This document shows positions 1 through 9,296 of a stretch of 62,417 nt of DNA, piece by piece (position 1 is the first letter of the stretch; every line of letters starts with the position of its first letter). The DNA lies in assembly GCA_944390115.1 (NCBI GenBank), contig CALXOW010000014.1:1-62417 (forward strand), in the 5' to 3' direction. The notes beneath the pieces are model-generated. The model was not told the origin of the DNA and ran no database searches. It saw only the letters and a program-made list of their open reading frames with translations. The stretch comes from an uncultured Anaerobiospirillum sp. (GTDB taxonomy: Bacteria; Pseudomonadota; Gammaproteobacteria; Enterobacterales; Succinivibrionaceae). The position numbers and the translations under genes are program-made.

Positions 1-117
1 GCTGAGTCGGCCGCTCCAGCAGAGCAGCTTACTGCGTCCGCTGAGTCGACCACTCCAGCAGAGCAGCTTACTGCGTCTGCTGAGTCGACCACTCCAGCAG
101 AGCAGCTTACTGCGTCT
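1..117 (+). repeat. Three 39-bp tandem repeats inside tamB
   Basis: Three consecutive 39-bp units each encode AESTTPAEQLTAS or a close variant (1-39, 40-78, 79-117). The second and third are identical and the first differs at a few bases. A partial fourth copy begins at 118. The array may continue upstream of the window. It lies in a disordered Ala/Thr/Ser-rich region, so copy number could vary without disturbing folded domains. Confidence 0.9.
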
Positions 118-3100
118 GCTGAGACGACCGCTGCGTCCGCTCAGTCGGTCGGTGCGTCCGCTGAAGCTCCTGCGTCGGACCCAGCTGGTGAATCCAATAC
201 TGAGTTAGCTGCTGGGGGTGAGGCGACTACTACCGATAAGTCGGCTGCTACCGCTGCTGCGTCAAGTGCGCTCAGCTCGCTACAAGCAGAGCAAGTTGCC
301 GATAGCTACGAGCAGCAATTGCTGGCCAGTGCGCCGGTAGATGCTGCGCCGCTACCAGCGTCGGCTGTGCCTGGCACGACCGCTGCGCCTGCTGTCTCGG
401 CACCTGCTGCCTCGGCGGCGTCTGGGGCGAGCGCTGAGCTAGTAGGCATTGGCATGGGCGCGGCTCCAGTTAAGGCTATCGTGAAGGAATTTGGCTCGGG
501 TAATGGCGCGATTGAGTCTTTGCCGACTATCGTCTTGCCTTTTAACCTTGAGGTTAAGAGCTTTGTCATCAAAAAGGGCCGCTACTACATGCAGGGCTTT
601 GACACCCAAGAGGTGGATTTAGCCTTAAAGGACAGCACGTGGTATGACACCAAGCTGGTGGTGGGCTCTTTTGACTTAAAGCATGAGTTTGGTGAAGCTC
701 AGCTCTTAGCCGATCTCGATTTCTCGCAGTACTTTGCTCTGAACGTCAAGCTCACCGGTGAGGGCTATCAAAACGACGCCACCCATGACTTCTTGCAAGG
801 TTTGCTCTATGGTCTGCGTGGCGATATCGCAGTCAGCGGTGATTTGACCGATCTGACCGCGTTAGCCGAGCTCAATTTGGGTGGTGCGACCACCTTAAAG
901 GCCCACGCCAATCTGCTCTCAGGTGCCCTACCGGTGATGGTAGAGCTGAGTGCGCGCGACTTTACTTACCCGATCTTTGGCGAACCATTGGTTAACCTCA
1001 AGGAGGTTAACTTCAATGGTTCTGGTAACTTGGTCGATGGCGTTGACGTCAATCTCGATGCCCTGGTCACAGGCTTTGACTTCAAGGACGTCAAGACTAA
1101 GCTTGCCGCCCAGATCTCTTATGAAAAGACCCATATCGATTACTTCACGGTCGCAGGAACCTATTTAGGGGAAAAGCTCGCTGCTGATGTCTCCGGTGAT
1201 TTCTTCTACGGCAAGCTGTTAGGTGTCGATGCTAAGGTCTACGCTCAGGTCAAGGATGCGGGCTTTATCTCGCCGCTGCTGAAAGGTCCGTTGCTGCTTG
1301 ATAGCGATGTCGTGGCGATCATGAACCAAAATGATAAGGCCAAGAGTGCGCTGTCGGTGGCCAGTGAGCCGGTGTATCTGGAGTATCGTATCCCGAAGAC
1401 CTCGGTCATGTTAGAGGACTTTGATGCCGATACCATCGAGTCGCGCCTGTTAAGTTCGGTCAAGGAAGGTCGTACCGAGCTTAAGTCCGTGGCCACCCCT
1501 CATAGCACCAGTTCGGAAGTTGCGGCCACCACTAATGCTGAAGAGGCATCCTTGCTCTCAGGCAGCAACTATCATGAAGTGACCCACGAGGCTACTGATT
1601 CGGCGGTCAAGGCAATTCAGTCGGGTAAGAGCTTAGCCAAAGTGCGTCCACTCAAGCGCAATCAAGAGCTCTTGGCCGGAGGCGTACCGGACGGTCCGCA
1701 AGACTTGCTTATTACGCCTGAGGAGTATGTCGAGGCGGTGCGCTTTGGTACCTACGAGGCAGGTCTCAACAAGGACGAGGTCAGTGCGCTCCTTGCCAGC
1801 ACCTCCCTTGATGGCGTGGTCACTGATGAAGACTTAGCCCACTTTACGGTAGATGGAGCTCCGACGGAACCGACCTTCTTGCAGAATCTCTTTAACAACA
1901 ATCTGCCGGAGATCATGACCAATATCCGCCATATCAATGGCGAGCTCTACTTTAATGGCCAAAAGACCACGATTGCGATTAAGGACATTGTGGGCGACTT
2001 ACACCAAGGCTTTAGAGTGGAGCTGCTCAAGGTCACCCAGGGACCTAATATGGTGCTGGCGGAAGGTCAAATCACCGAGAAAGGTGCCGACTTAAACACC
2101 GTGATTGATGTGCAGGATCTCTCGACCTTAGTGCCGAAGTTACAAGGTTCGCTCTCGGCTTACTTGATGAGCTCGGGCTCGATCCATGATTTGAATTTTG
2201 AGCTGTCAGGCACGGCACCGCTCATTCGCTCGGGCGATATGCGCATCCGTAAGCTGGTGTTTAACTCTGCCTTTAATATGCAGACGCGCGCCTTGAACTT
2301 TACCGCGATGGCCGATCGAGTCCGCTTGGTTAAGGGCATGGCCGCCAATCGCCAATGCTTTATTGACCTGTCAGGTACTCCGCTGCGCCATAACTTATCG
2401 GCGAACTGCGGCGGTGCTACCGCAGGCTATATCAGCATTGATGGCAGCTTGGACTTACAGAATCAGTACTACAACGCCAACTTGCTGGAAATGTACTTGA
2501 GTACCGAGTCGGCCGGTGCCTTGTCGCTGTCCAGTCCAGTCTATGTCAGCCTGGCGTTATCGGATATGAGTGGCAGTGTTTCGCCGGTTGAGTTAAGAGG
2601 TGAAATTGGCCAAGTCAATCTGTCCGACACCGTCTTCTCTTCGAGTTACACCGAAAGTCACTTAGTGGTATCGCAGTTTAACTTGAGCTCTTTAAGTGAC
2701 TTCTTCCCTGAGAGCGTGCGCATGATGGTGCCGCTCGATGTGACTGCTGACGTGGTGATCGATCGGGGCAATCCTGATATCACCCTCAATGTCTCCAGTG
2801 CCGAGGGTGCGATCTTCTCGACCGTAGGCGCCGGTATTGTTTATGACAGCTTGAATTTTGAGAGCCGTTTAACCAAGGCGGCCTTGCACAACAATCTCCA
2901 GATTCAGCTGCGCAATAATCGCGGTGCGATCCTCTCTGAAATCTTGGTCTCCGACCCAATGGGCGCGGGGCGCTTAAGTGGCGACTTTAGGATTATCGAC
3001 TTTGACTTAAGAACGATCTCCAATGTGGGCCAGAGCTTCAATGAGTTAACGGGCTTTACCAACGTTAACGCGACCTTTGGTGGTACGATCACGGCGCCGC

Positions 3101-4251
3101 AGGTCTTTGGCGTGATCAAATCTAAGGGCAGTGCGATTCCGCGCTATGACGTCGGTCAAATCAACGACTTTGATTTGAATATCGAGCTCAACGGCCAGCA
3201 GGGTAATCTTGACGGCACTATTGTGCTCAATGAAAGAGAGCTTAAACTCGCCGGTGCCCTTGATTGGTCCAACGGGCCTAATGGCGCGCTCACCGCCACA
3301 GCACGCGAGCTGCCGGTGTTCTTAGTGGGCTATGGCCGTGCCGCCGCTAACCTTGATGCCCAGGTAACCTTGGGCGAGATCTTAGATATCAAGGGTGAGG
3401 TGGAGATTCCGCGTGCCATGATCTCGGTCAACGATGTCAGCTCGAGCGGTACCAATGTCTCAGGCGATGAGATCTTGGTGCCTGAGGAAGGTACGCAAGC
3501 TCTCATGCGTCAGGCGCCGAGCAATTTCAAGAGTGCGATGGATCTCAAGGTCAAGATGGGTGATGATGTGCGCTTCTCGGCCTTGGACATGGTTGAGGGC
3601 CGCTTAGGTGGTGGGCTTAACATCACCAAGCGGGTCAGTGATAACACCATCCGTGCTAACGGCGAAATCAATATTGTGGACGGTGCGGCTGATATCTACG
3701 GGCGGCGCTTTAATTTTGCGACCGCGCGTGTGCTCTTTAAAAATGAGATCGCCAACCCAAGCCTCAATATTGAGGTGGTAGCCGATGAGGATTCGCTCGA
3801 AGACGATGTTCAAGTAGGTGTACGCGTCACCGGCACGGCGAACGCTCCTGACATCAATCTTTTCTCTAAGCCGAATATGTCGCAAAACGAGATCCTCTCG
3901 TACATCCTCTATGGCCATGGCTTGGATAAGAACGTACTCCAGCAGGATTCCAACAATTCCAACCTGCTCTTAGGCTTAGGTGTTTCGGGCATCTCAGGCC
4001 TGGCCACCGGTATTGCTGAGTCCTTTGGTGTGCGTGATATTCAGTTCAATACTGAGGGCTCAGGCGATGAAATGCAGGTGGCGGTCCAAGGTTACATCAC
4101 GCGCAAGCTGCGTCTATCCTACGGCTATGGCATCTTCTCGACCATTGGTGAGTTTAAGCTGCGCTACGAGCTCATCGACTCGTTCTACGTCGAGTTCATC
4201 TCAGCCTTAAATCAAACGGTCGACCTGATCTACAGCTTTGACTTTGATTAA
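1..4251 (+). CDS. tamB: Translocation and assembly module subunit TamB (5' partial)
   Basis: The reading frame is open from base 1, so the N-terminus with its membrane anchor lies outside the window; 1416 residues are visible. TamB is an inner-membrane-anchored periplasmic protein that works with the outer-membrane barrel TamA in outer-membrane biogenesis and lipid transport. The visible part is long beta-rich AsmA-like repeat sequence, and the last 400 residues match the TamB/DUF490 C-terminal domain, ending in the characteristic stretch LRLSYGYGIFSTIGEFKLRY before IYSFDFD and the stop. The first 105 residues or so are an Ala/Ser/Thr/Glu-rich low-complexity insert that starts with three 13-residue repeats. 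tamA would be expected upstream. The family call rests on the C-terminal domain and is firm; the low-complexity segment is unusual for the family. Confidence 0.9.
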   Translation, partial: AESAAPAEQLTASAESTTPAEQLTASAESTTPAEQLTASAETTAASAQSVGASAEAPASDPAGESNTELAAGGEATTTDKSAATAAASSALSSLQAEQVADSYEQQLLASAPVDAAPLPASAVPGTTAAPAVSAPAASAASGASAELVGIGMGAAPVKAIVKEFGSGNGAIESLPTIVLPFNLEVKSFVIKKGRYYMQGFDTQEVDLALKDSTWYDTKLVVGSFDLKHEFGEAQLLADLDFSQYFALNVKLTGEGYQNDATHDFLQGLLYGLRGDIAVSGDLTDLTALAELNLGGATTLKAHANLLSGALPVMVELSARDFTYPIFGEPLVNLKEVNFNGSGNLVDGVDVNLDALVTGFDFKDVKTKLAAQISYEKTHIDYFTVAGTYLGEKLAADVSGDFFYGKLLGVDAKVYAQVKDAGFISPLLKGPLLLDSDVVAIMNQNDKAKSALSVASEPVYLEYRIPKTSVMLEDFDADTIESRLLSSVKEGRTELKSVATPHSTSSEVAATTNAEEASLLSGSNYHEVTHEATDSAVKAIQSGKSLAKVRPLKRNQELLAGGVPDGPQDLLITPEEYVEAVRFGTYEAGLNKDEVSALLASTSLDGVVTDEDLAHFTVDGAPTEPTFLQNLFNNNLPEIMTNIRHINGELYFNGQKTTIAIKDIVGDLHQGFRVELLKVTQGPNMVLAEGQITEKGADLNTVIDVQDLSTLVPKLQGSLSAYLMSSGSIHDLNFELSGTAPLIRSGDMRIRKLVFNSAFNMQTRALNFTAMADRVRLVKGMAANRQCFIDLSGTPLRHNLSANCGGATAGYISIDGSLDLQNQYYNANLLEMYLSTESAGALSLSSPVYVSLALSDMSGSVSPVELRGEIGQVNLSDTVFSSSYTESHLVVSQFNLSSLSDFFPESVRMMVPLDVTADVVIDRGNPDITLNVSSAEGAIFSTVGAGIVYDSLNFESRLTKAALHNNLQIQLRNNRGAILSEILVSDPMGAGRLSGDFRIIDFDLRTISNVGQSFNELTGFTNVNATFGGTITAPQVFGVIKSKGSAIPRYDVGQINDFDLNIELNGQQGNLDGTIVLNERELKLAGALDWSNGPNGALTATARELPVFLVGYGRAAANLDAQVTLGEILDIKGEVEIPRAMISVNDVSSSGTNVSGDEILVPEEGTQALMRQAPSNFKSAMDLKVKMGDDVRFSALDMVEGRLGGGLNITKRVSDNTIRANGEINIVDGAADIYGRRFNFATARVLFKNEIANPSLNIEVVADEDSLEDDVQVGVRVTGTANAPDINLFSKPNMSQNEILSYILYGHGLDKNVLQQDSNNSNLLLGLGVSGISGLATGIAESFGVRDIQFNTEGSGDEMQVAVQGYITRKLRLSYGYGIFSTIGEFKLRYELIDSFYVEFISALNQTVDLIYSFDFD

Positions 4252-4279
4252 GCCCGCCGGGCCGCCCCTTAAGGGGCAG

Positions 4280-4459
4280 CCCCGGTAGCTGGGCAGCCTT
4301 GATGGGCCAGCCCCGGCAACTGGGCAGCCTTGATGAGCCTGTCCCGATAACTGGACAGCCTTGATGAGCCTGCACCGATAACTGGGCAGCCTTGATAGAC
4401 CTGCCCTGGTAACTGAACGGCCTTGATAGGCCTGACTCAGTAAATGGGCGGCCCTTAAG
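4280..4459. repeat. 31-bp degenerate tandem repeat array between tamB and the next gene
   Basis: Five full units and one partial unit of 31 bp begin at 4280, 4311, 4342, 4373, 4404 and 4435. Each carries the core GGGCAGCCTTGAT or a near variant, followed by a conserved cctg. The array is flanked by CCCTTAAGGGG-type palindromes at about 4265-4276 and 4455-4462. It fills the 300-bp gap before the next gene. Because 31 is not a multiple of 3, the apparent reading frames on the minus strand shift frame at every unit, which argues against coding. Confidence 0.85.
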
Positions 4460-4551
4460 GGGTGGGTGGAGTGCAGCTTGGCGCAAAAGATGCCTGAAGG
4501 GCGAAAGTGAGCGATAATAGCTCCTATATCGGCTGTTAAGGAGAGAGTGAC

Positions 4552-6498
4552 GTGAGCAAGCTGATGACACCGGAGGCTCAAGACAAGTTACGGGGCAATG
4601 AGCATGCCCGCCACTTTAAGTTAGCCGCATTGGCCTTAGCGGTGAGTGGGGCACTCGCGATGACCGCAGATGCCGCAGAGCCTGCTGATGATTTGTATCA
4701 CCAGGTGCAGCGTCAAGTTGCAGCTCCGGCATCGAGCGCTGATGTTACTCCGCGCAGTATCTTGGAACGTGAGGCTCTGTTCACGCCGCCTAATTTAGAT
4801 GAGCTGGTGCCGCTTGAGGGCTTTGAGAGTACTGAGCCGCAGGAGCACTACGAGGTGCGGGAACCACAAAGCATTGGCCAAGATGTCACCATTGAGCGCA
4901 TGGGCACCTTCCGTATTCCAAGTCCTGATCCTACTATCGATTACTCCAGCGATCCGGGCCGTCCGCTCCACGGCAATGCTATCTACGCCTTGCCGCCCCT
5001 TGATCCCAACAAGCCTTATGCCCAAGTCAAGGCAGAACAAACCGAAAATCCTTTAGCCTCGCCTTACTACAATGTGGCCACGGGGCAAATTGACTATCCT
5101 GAGGAAGTGCTGCGCCAAAAGCAGCTTGATGCTTACGTCTCGCCTGAGGAAGAGCGTGCGACCCGTCTTAAGGACTATGACAAAGAGCGCGTGGCGCAAT
5201 TAAAAGACGCCAATCAATACGTGCCTTTTGACGGCTTAGTGCAGCATGATGCCGTCTACAGTTACCTGCCGGAGGAAGCTCAGGTCTTCTACGTCGATCG
5301 CGAGGCCGATCGGGCGCGTCTTGAAGAAGAAATTACCCAAATTGAAAAGCGCAGCCATGGCACCTTAGGTTTTGCCCTGCTCGATCAAAACGGTATTGTC
5401 GCCTTAAAGGACAATAGCGCTTACCCCTTGGTGGGTTTGACCAAGTTCCATTTGGCTTATGCGGTTGCCAGCTTGATGAGTGATCGCCTCGAGAACCAAA
5501 ATACGCGTGTTTTCTTCTTTACCGATATGCTGCGCAGCGATGTTTATTCGCCGCTGGCCGACATTCTCTACAAGAAGGCGACCCGCATCGTGCGTGATGC
5601 TACCGGCAGAGCCATTCTTGACCCTAATAGTCTGGAGAATCAGCCTACCACCAACGAGCGCTCAGCTATTATTGCTAGTACCGTGCGTCAGTACCAGGCC
5701 GGTGAGGATATCAGTGTCGATTTAGACGAGGTGCGCTTACGCAGCATTACTAAGCAAGCGGTGGAGGATGCTCATCGCAATCTGCCTAAGGGCGAGCGCC
5801 TGTCGCTTTCCATTGGCGATTTGATGTACTACTCCTTAGGCTTCTCGGACTCTAACGCCAGCGCGATATTGCTCCAGTACCTTGGTAATTCGCTTAAGTC
5901 CTTAGAGCTCTTTGATCGCATCAAGGGCCTCTATCGCGCCAAATTTACTGCCTTTGAGTACGATATCGATAAGGATCCAAGGCTGGCTTCAGCCAATACC
6001 GCACCGCTTTATGAGAGCGCTAAGCTGATGGCTTTGTACGCTGAGGACACTAAGATCAATCCTGAGGTGCGTAAGTTCGTCAACGAAATTATGTACTTCA
6101 ACGTTACAGGCAAGGACGCCATTCAGCGCGGCGTTAGAGAGAGTATCTACTTCCAAGAGCAGGAGCGTTTAGGTAAGGATGTGCCGCGCTTTAGCTCGCA
6201 CAAGCAAATTAACTCTGTCCCGACCCCACCAAGTCTTAAGATTTACAGCCGCGAGGGTATTGGCGGTATTGTCGAGGATGAAGGTCGACGTACCATCATC
6301 TCCGATTTAGCCTTAATCGAGTACGAAGGCCGTAGCTACGTTTTAGTCGTAGCGGTCAAGGATATTCGCGGGCGTTTGGCGCAATCTGAGCGCAATGGTG
6401 AACAGGCGATTGCGGCCACCGCGCGCACGCTCTTTGACTACATCTTGTCGCGTCCGCTCGCAGCTCCAAGCGCAGTCACCACACCTGCGGCCCAATAA
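4552..6498 (+). CDS. Secreted class A beta-lactamase-fold protein, probably catalytically degenerate
   Basis: This 648-residue protein starts at a GTG preceded by AAGGAG (4538-4543). An N-terminal hydrophobic segment ending near ADAAEPAD (about residues 24-44) looks like a signal peptide. Residues from about 265 onward resemble the serine hydrolase/class A beta-lactamase fold. The segment aligning with the Ser70-x-x-Lys motif reads GLTK (295-298), so the nucleophile position is Gly. The SDN loop reads SDS in LGFSDSNASA, and the KTG triad reads REG in YSREGIGG. The roughly 250 residues before the domain have no recognisable family. The protein could bind peptidoglycan or another ligand without hydrolysis. 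The fold call is moderately firm; loss of activity is inferred from the motifs. A 2-component role with TamB is not implied. Confidence 0.6.
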   Translation: MSKLMTPEAQDKLRGNEHARHFKLAALALAVSGALAMTADAAEPADDLYHQVQRQVAAPASSADVTPRSILEREALFTPPNLDELVPLEGFESTEPQEHYEVREPQSIGQDVTIERMGTFRIPSPDPTIDYSSDPGRPLHGNAIYALPPLDPNKPYAQVKAEQTENPLASPYYNVATGQIDYPEEVLRQKQLDAYVSPEEERATRLKDYDKERVAQLKDANQYVPFDGLVQHDAVYSYLPEEAQVFYVDREADRARLEEEITQIEKRSHGTLGFALLDQNGIVALKDNSAYPLVGLTKFHLAYAVASLMSDRLENQNTRVFFFTDMLRSDVYSPLADILYKKATRIVRDATGRAILDPNSLENQPTTNERSAIIASTVRQYQAGEDISVDLDEVRLRSITKQAVEDAHRNLPKGERLSLSIGDLMYYSLGFSDSNASAILLQYLGNSLKSLELFDRIKGLYRAKFTAFEYDIDKDPRLASANTAPLYESAKLMALYAEDTKINPEVRKFVNEIMYFNVTGKDAIQRGVRESIYFQEQERLGKDVPRFSSHKQINSVPTPPSLKIYSREGIGGIVEDEGRRTIISDLALIEYEGRSYVLVVAVKDIRGRLAQSERNGEQAIAATARTLFDYILSRPLAAPSAVTTPAAQ

Positions 6499-6544
6499 AT
6501 CATTGCCAAGCTTGGGCCAATTAGCTTGGGGCAAGCCCGCCCTA

Positions 6545-6570
6545 AGCGCCACCAGCGCGCTGGTGGCGCT
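6545..6570. terminator. Perfect 26-bp palindrome, terminator-like hairpin
   Basis: AGCGCCACCAGCG is followed directly by its exact reverse complement, giving a 13-bp-arm palindrome in the 195-bp gap before hpt. There is no T-run on either side, so an intrinsic terminator is possible but not typical. A second, imperfect hairpin (CCAAGCTTGGGCC...GGGGC) sits at about 6507-6533. Confidence 0.45.
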
Positions 6571-6598
6571 CTGACTATGAAGCCCGGCCTTGGTGGGC

Positions 6599-6604
6599 TA
6601 TAAT
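6599..6604 (+). promoter_or_regulatory. Candidate -10 element (TATAAT) for hpt
   Basis: A consensus TATAAT sits 90 bp before the hpt start and directly after the palindrome at 6545-6570. No convincing -35 hexamer at 16-18 bp is visible, so this is a weak promoter call. Confidence 0.3.
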
Positions 6605-6693
6605 TGCTCAAATTTATTGGGCTCAAGCTGAGCCTTAAGTGCAATTGTGCGTGGCCCACTTATAGTGGGCGCAGCGTTCTTTGGGGTATAACC

Positions 6694-7233
6694 ATGCAGC
6701 AAGTAAAAGAGCTGATTCCGCGCTTTACTAAAGAGCAACTTCAGGAGCGCGTAAGCGCCTTAGGTCAGGCTATTTCTGCGGACTATAAGGACAAAGACTT
6801 GGTCTGTGTCTGCATCTTAAAGGGCGCTATTCCGTTCTTTGCCGACTTAATCCGCGCGATCGACCATGAGACGATGTGCATTGACACCCTCCGTGCTACT
6901 TCCTACGGCAATTCCGACACTTCAAGTGGCGTGGTCAAGTTCGTCAAGGATGTCGAGTTAGACATTAAAGGCCGTGACGTCTTAATTGTCGAGGACGTGG
7001 TGGATTCGGGCCTGACTATGAAGGAAATCGTGCAGCATATGCACGACTTAGGTGCTGCTTCGGTCAAGATTGCGGTTTGCATCGACAAGCGCGAGCGCCG
7101 CGAGGTTGAAGTCGATATCGCCTACAGCTGCTATCAGTTAAACGAGGGCTTCATTGTCGGCTACGGCTTAGACTATGCCGAGCACTATCGTCAGCTTGAT
7201 GGTATCTACGAGGTCGTCCTTGCAAACAGTTAA
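6694..7233 (+). CDS. hpt: Hypoxanthine phosphoribosyltransferase
   Basis: This enzyme salvages hypoxanthine (and some guanine) to IMP/GMP using PRPP in the cytoplasm. The 179-residue length is standard. The PRPP-binding motif reads [14 protein letters not shown], and an early [14 protein letters not shown] matches the pyrophosphate-binding loop. The [10 protein letters not shown] segment corresponds to the flexible catalytic loop. The ATG at 6694 is chosen because it gives the family N-terminus; the in-frame extension upstream to 6604 has no family counterpart. The gene ends 46 bp before the start chosen for lonH, and the two are probably co-transcribed. Confidence 0.93.
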   Translation: MQQVKELIPRFTKEQLQERVSALGQAISADYKDKDLVCVCILKGAIPFFADLIRAIDHETMCIDTLRATSYGNSDTSSGVVKFVKDVELDIKGRDVLIVEDVVDSGLTMKEIVQHMHDLGAASVKIAVCIDKRERREVEVDIAYSCYQLNEGFIVGYGLDYAEHYRQLDGIYEVVLANS

Positions 7234-7279
7234 GTTGCGGCACCCCGACGGCACTGAGACCAATGTGGTCAAGGGTGTC

Positions 7280-9034
7280 ATGATGTTAGAGGCGGCCGAC
7301 CTCGTCCCGACCTTTCCCGACCACTTCTTTGCCCAAGGTAAGTCCAAAGAAGAGGCCGTAAGCGCAACACAGTCCGCAGCTCAAGGCGAGCCTGCGGCGC
7401 AGCCTGAAGCCCAGCCTGAAAGCAGCGCAGCCCAGCCTGAGAATACTGCAGCCCAGCCTGACGAGGGCGCCGAGCTGTCGTCGCTGGTGCCACCGCGCTC
7501 CTTTGCCTCGCTGCAGCTGCGTGCTAAGAACGCCACCAAGGCTTTGTTTGCCCAAAAGCGCGAGCATTTGCTGGTGCTGTGCAGCGACACGAGCGTAGAT
7601 GGCATTGCCACGGCGGTGGACTTGGTGCGTGAGGTGCAGGGTTTAGAGCCGACGGTAGCGTACGCGCCGACTAAGTTTGAGTTCTTTGGCAATGACAAAG
7701 AAGACGGCATCATCACTGCGGCCGGGGCCGATGGACTCAACGTGGTAGTGATGCCGTGCACCCACCTCATTGACCATCCTAAGTGGCTGGGGATGCTCGA
7801 CGCGTGCCTGGCGCAAAACGAAGCCCTTAAGCTTATCTTAGTGGGCGATGCCACTGACGTAGCCCAGCTCACCATTTTGTGGCCGACCTGCGAAAACTCC
7901 TTGCACGCAGATATTGTGCTTGAGTTTTCTTCGGTAGGGGCGCTTGAGACTATTGCTGGTCTGATTAGCTACTACCAGACCAAGGAGCCGTTGTTGCCCT
8001 TTAGCCGCGATGCGGTCGCATTGCTCGCAGGCTATTGCTGCCGCTTAAGTGGGGATCGCCGCTATATCGGCTTAACTGAGCTGCCGCTCAAGAGCGTGAT
8101 CTTTGAGGCCAACCGTTATGCTACGGCCGCAGGTCAGAGCTTTGTCGCACGCCGTCACGTGCTCAAGGCCTTAGGCGCCTTGGATTTTCGCAATAACTAC
8201 TTGGCCGAAGAGAGTTTGCGCGAACACCGTGACCGCCTGCTCTTGATTGCGACCAAGGGTGCAGCCGTAGGTCAAATCAATGGCCTCTCGGTGATCGAGA
8301 CTATGGGCACCTCCTATGAGTACGGTGAGCCGGTTCGTATCACCGCCACTCTGCGCGCCGGTGGTGAGGGCGACGTCATCGATATCGAGCGCAAGGCCGA
8401 GCTTGCGGGCCAAATTCACGCCAAGGCCATGATGATTATCAATGGCTTCTTGACTAAGGAATTTGGCGCCGAGCAGCCCTTGCCGGTAAGCGCCAGCTTA
8501 GTCTTTGAGCAAAGCTACAGTGAGATCGACGGCGATAGCGCCAGCTTAACCGGTCTGTGCGCGGTCATTTCGGTGCTGGCCAACGCTAAGGTCAGCCAAG
8601 CGCTGGCAGTGACCGGTGCGGTCGACCAATTTGGTGACGTCCAAGCAGTGGGTGGCGTCAACGAGAAGATCGAAGGCTTCTATCGTGTCTGCCGTTTACA
8701 TGGCTTTACGGGAACGCAAGGTGTGATTATCCCGAAGTCCTGCGTCAACCAGCTGGTACTGCGTCCAGCGGTCGTTAAGGCGGTGGCCGAGCGTAAGTTC
8801 TTTATCTTCACGGTCGACCATGTGACCGAGGCAGTTAAGCTCTTAACGGCCTTAGACTGGGGCGACGCGGAGACTGAAGATACCATTTGCTATCGCATCA
8901 ACCAGCGTTTGAGCAATGTCGGGGGGGCGAACCAAGATCTGCCTTGGTACGAGGCGCTCATTGAGCGCATCAAGGAGCTGTTCCATTTTGGCTCGTCCGA
9001 AGCGCAGCCAAGTAGCCACAGCCACCACAAGTAA
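7280..9034 (+). CDS. lonH: Lon-like protease of the YcbZ/LonH family
   Basis: The ATG at 7280 follows AAGGG at 7271 and gives a 584-residue product that begins MMLEAADLVP, close to the E. coli YcbZ N-terminus and length. The C-terminal third is an S16 Lon protease domain with the catalytic serine in DGDSAS (S420) and the catalytic lysine in GGVNEKIEGF (K463), preceded by the conserved IDIERKAELAGQIHAK block. The middle is a degenerate AAA-like region without a clear Walker A, as is usual in this family. Residues about 35-70 are an AQPE/AQPD-repeat linker, an addition relative to E. coli. In-frame starts further upstream overlap hpt and are rejected. A rho-independent terminator follows. Confidence 0.88.
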   Translation: MMLEAADLVPTFPDHFFAQGKSKEEAVSATQSAAQGEPAAQPEAQPESSAAQPENTAAQPDEGAELSSLVPPRSFASLQLRAKNATKALFAQKREHLLVLCSDTSVDGIATAVDLVREVQGLEPTVAYAPTKFEFFGNDKEDGIITAAGADGLNVVVMPCTHLIDHPKWLGMLDACLAQNEALKLILVGDATDVAQLTILWPTCENSLHADIVLEFSSVGALETIAGLISYYQTKEPLLPFSRDAVALLAGYCCRLSGDRRYIGLTELPLKSVIFEANRYATAAGQSFVARRHVLKALGALDFRNNYLAEESLREHRDRLLLIATKGAAVGQINGLSVIETMGTSYEYGEPVRITATLRAGGEGDVIDIERKAELAGQIHAKAMMIINGFLTKEFGAEQPLPVSASLVFEQSYSEIDGDSASLTGLCAVISVLANAKVSQALAVTGAVDQFGDVQAVGGVNEKIEGFYRVCRLHGFTGTQGVIIPKSCVNQLVLRPAVVKAVAERKFFIFTVDHVTEAVKLLTALDWGDAETEDTICYRINQRLSNVGGANQDLPWYEALIERIKELFHFGSSEAQPSSHSHHK

Positions 9035-9050
9035 TCCCCTCAGCCCAACG

Positions 9051-9081
9051 AAAAAAGCCCAGCCCGCGCGCTGGGTTTTTT
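9051..9081. terminator. Bidirectional intrinsic terminator after lonH
   Basis: An A-run, a CCCAG...CTGGG stem with a GC-rich loop and a T-run make a symmetric terminator. It can end lonH transcription on the plus strand and could stop leftward read-through from the exporter genes. Confidence 0.8.
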
Positions 9082-9296
9082 GTCGCTCCAGGCCGAGGGC
9101 GCTGTGCAAAGTATTTATGTACGGTCAAATTATGCTAGAAAGAAAAATGGGGCGGTACGCCACGCTGCAGCTTAATAAGATTGGTGCAGCCAAATGCACA
9201 AACTTTGGTTTTTGCCAGTTTTTGCATTTGACTGCCCAAAATTGCAGCAAGATGGAGGATGGTTGCGGCTGCTGTATTGTTGCTGCTTGATTGCAG
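9082..9296. other. Non-coding gap between lonH and the exporter genes
   Basis: These 215 bp lie between convergent genes. They are AT-richer than their surroundings and hold short GCAAAAA/TTTTTGC-type repeats. A 52-codon plus-strand frame from 9132 has no ribosome binding site and is not called. No other feature is recognised. Confidence 0.4.

Noticed and set aside
4196-4581. Two overlapping minus-strand frames of 124 codons across the 31-bp repeat array
   Set aside because: Both encode shifting repeat peptides because 31 is not divisible by three, overlap the tamB end and the next gene start, and lack ribosome binding sites.
9132-9290. Plus-strand frame of 52 codons ending in a Cys-rich EDGCGCCIVAA
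   Set aside because: There is no ribosome binding site and no similarity, and it lies directly after a terminator. It is not impossible, but unsupported.
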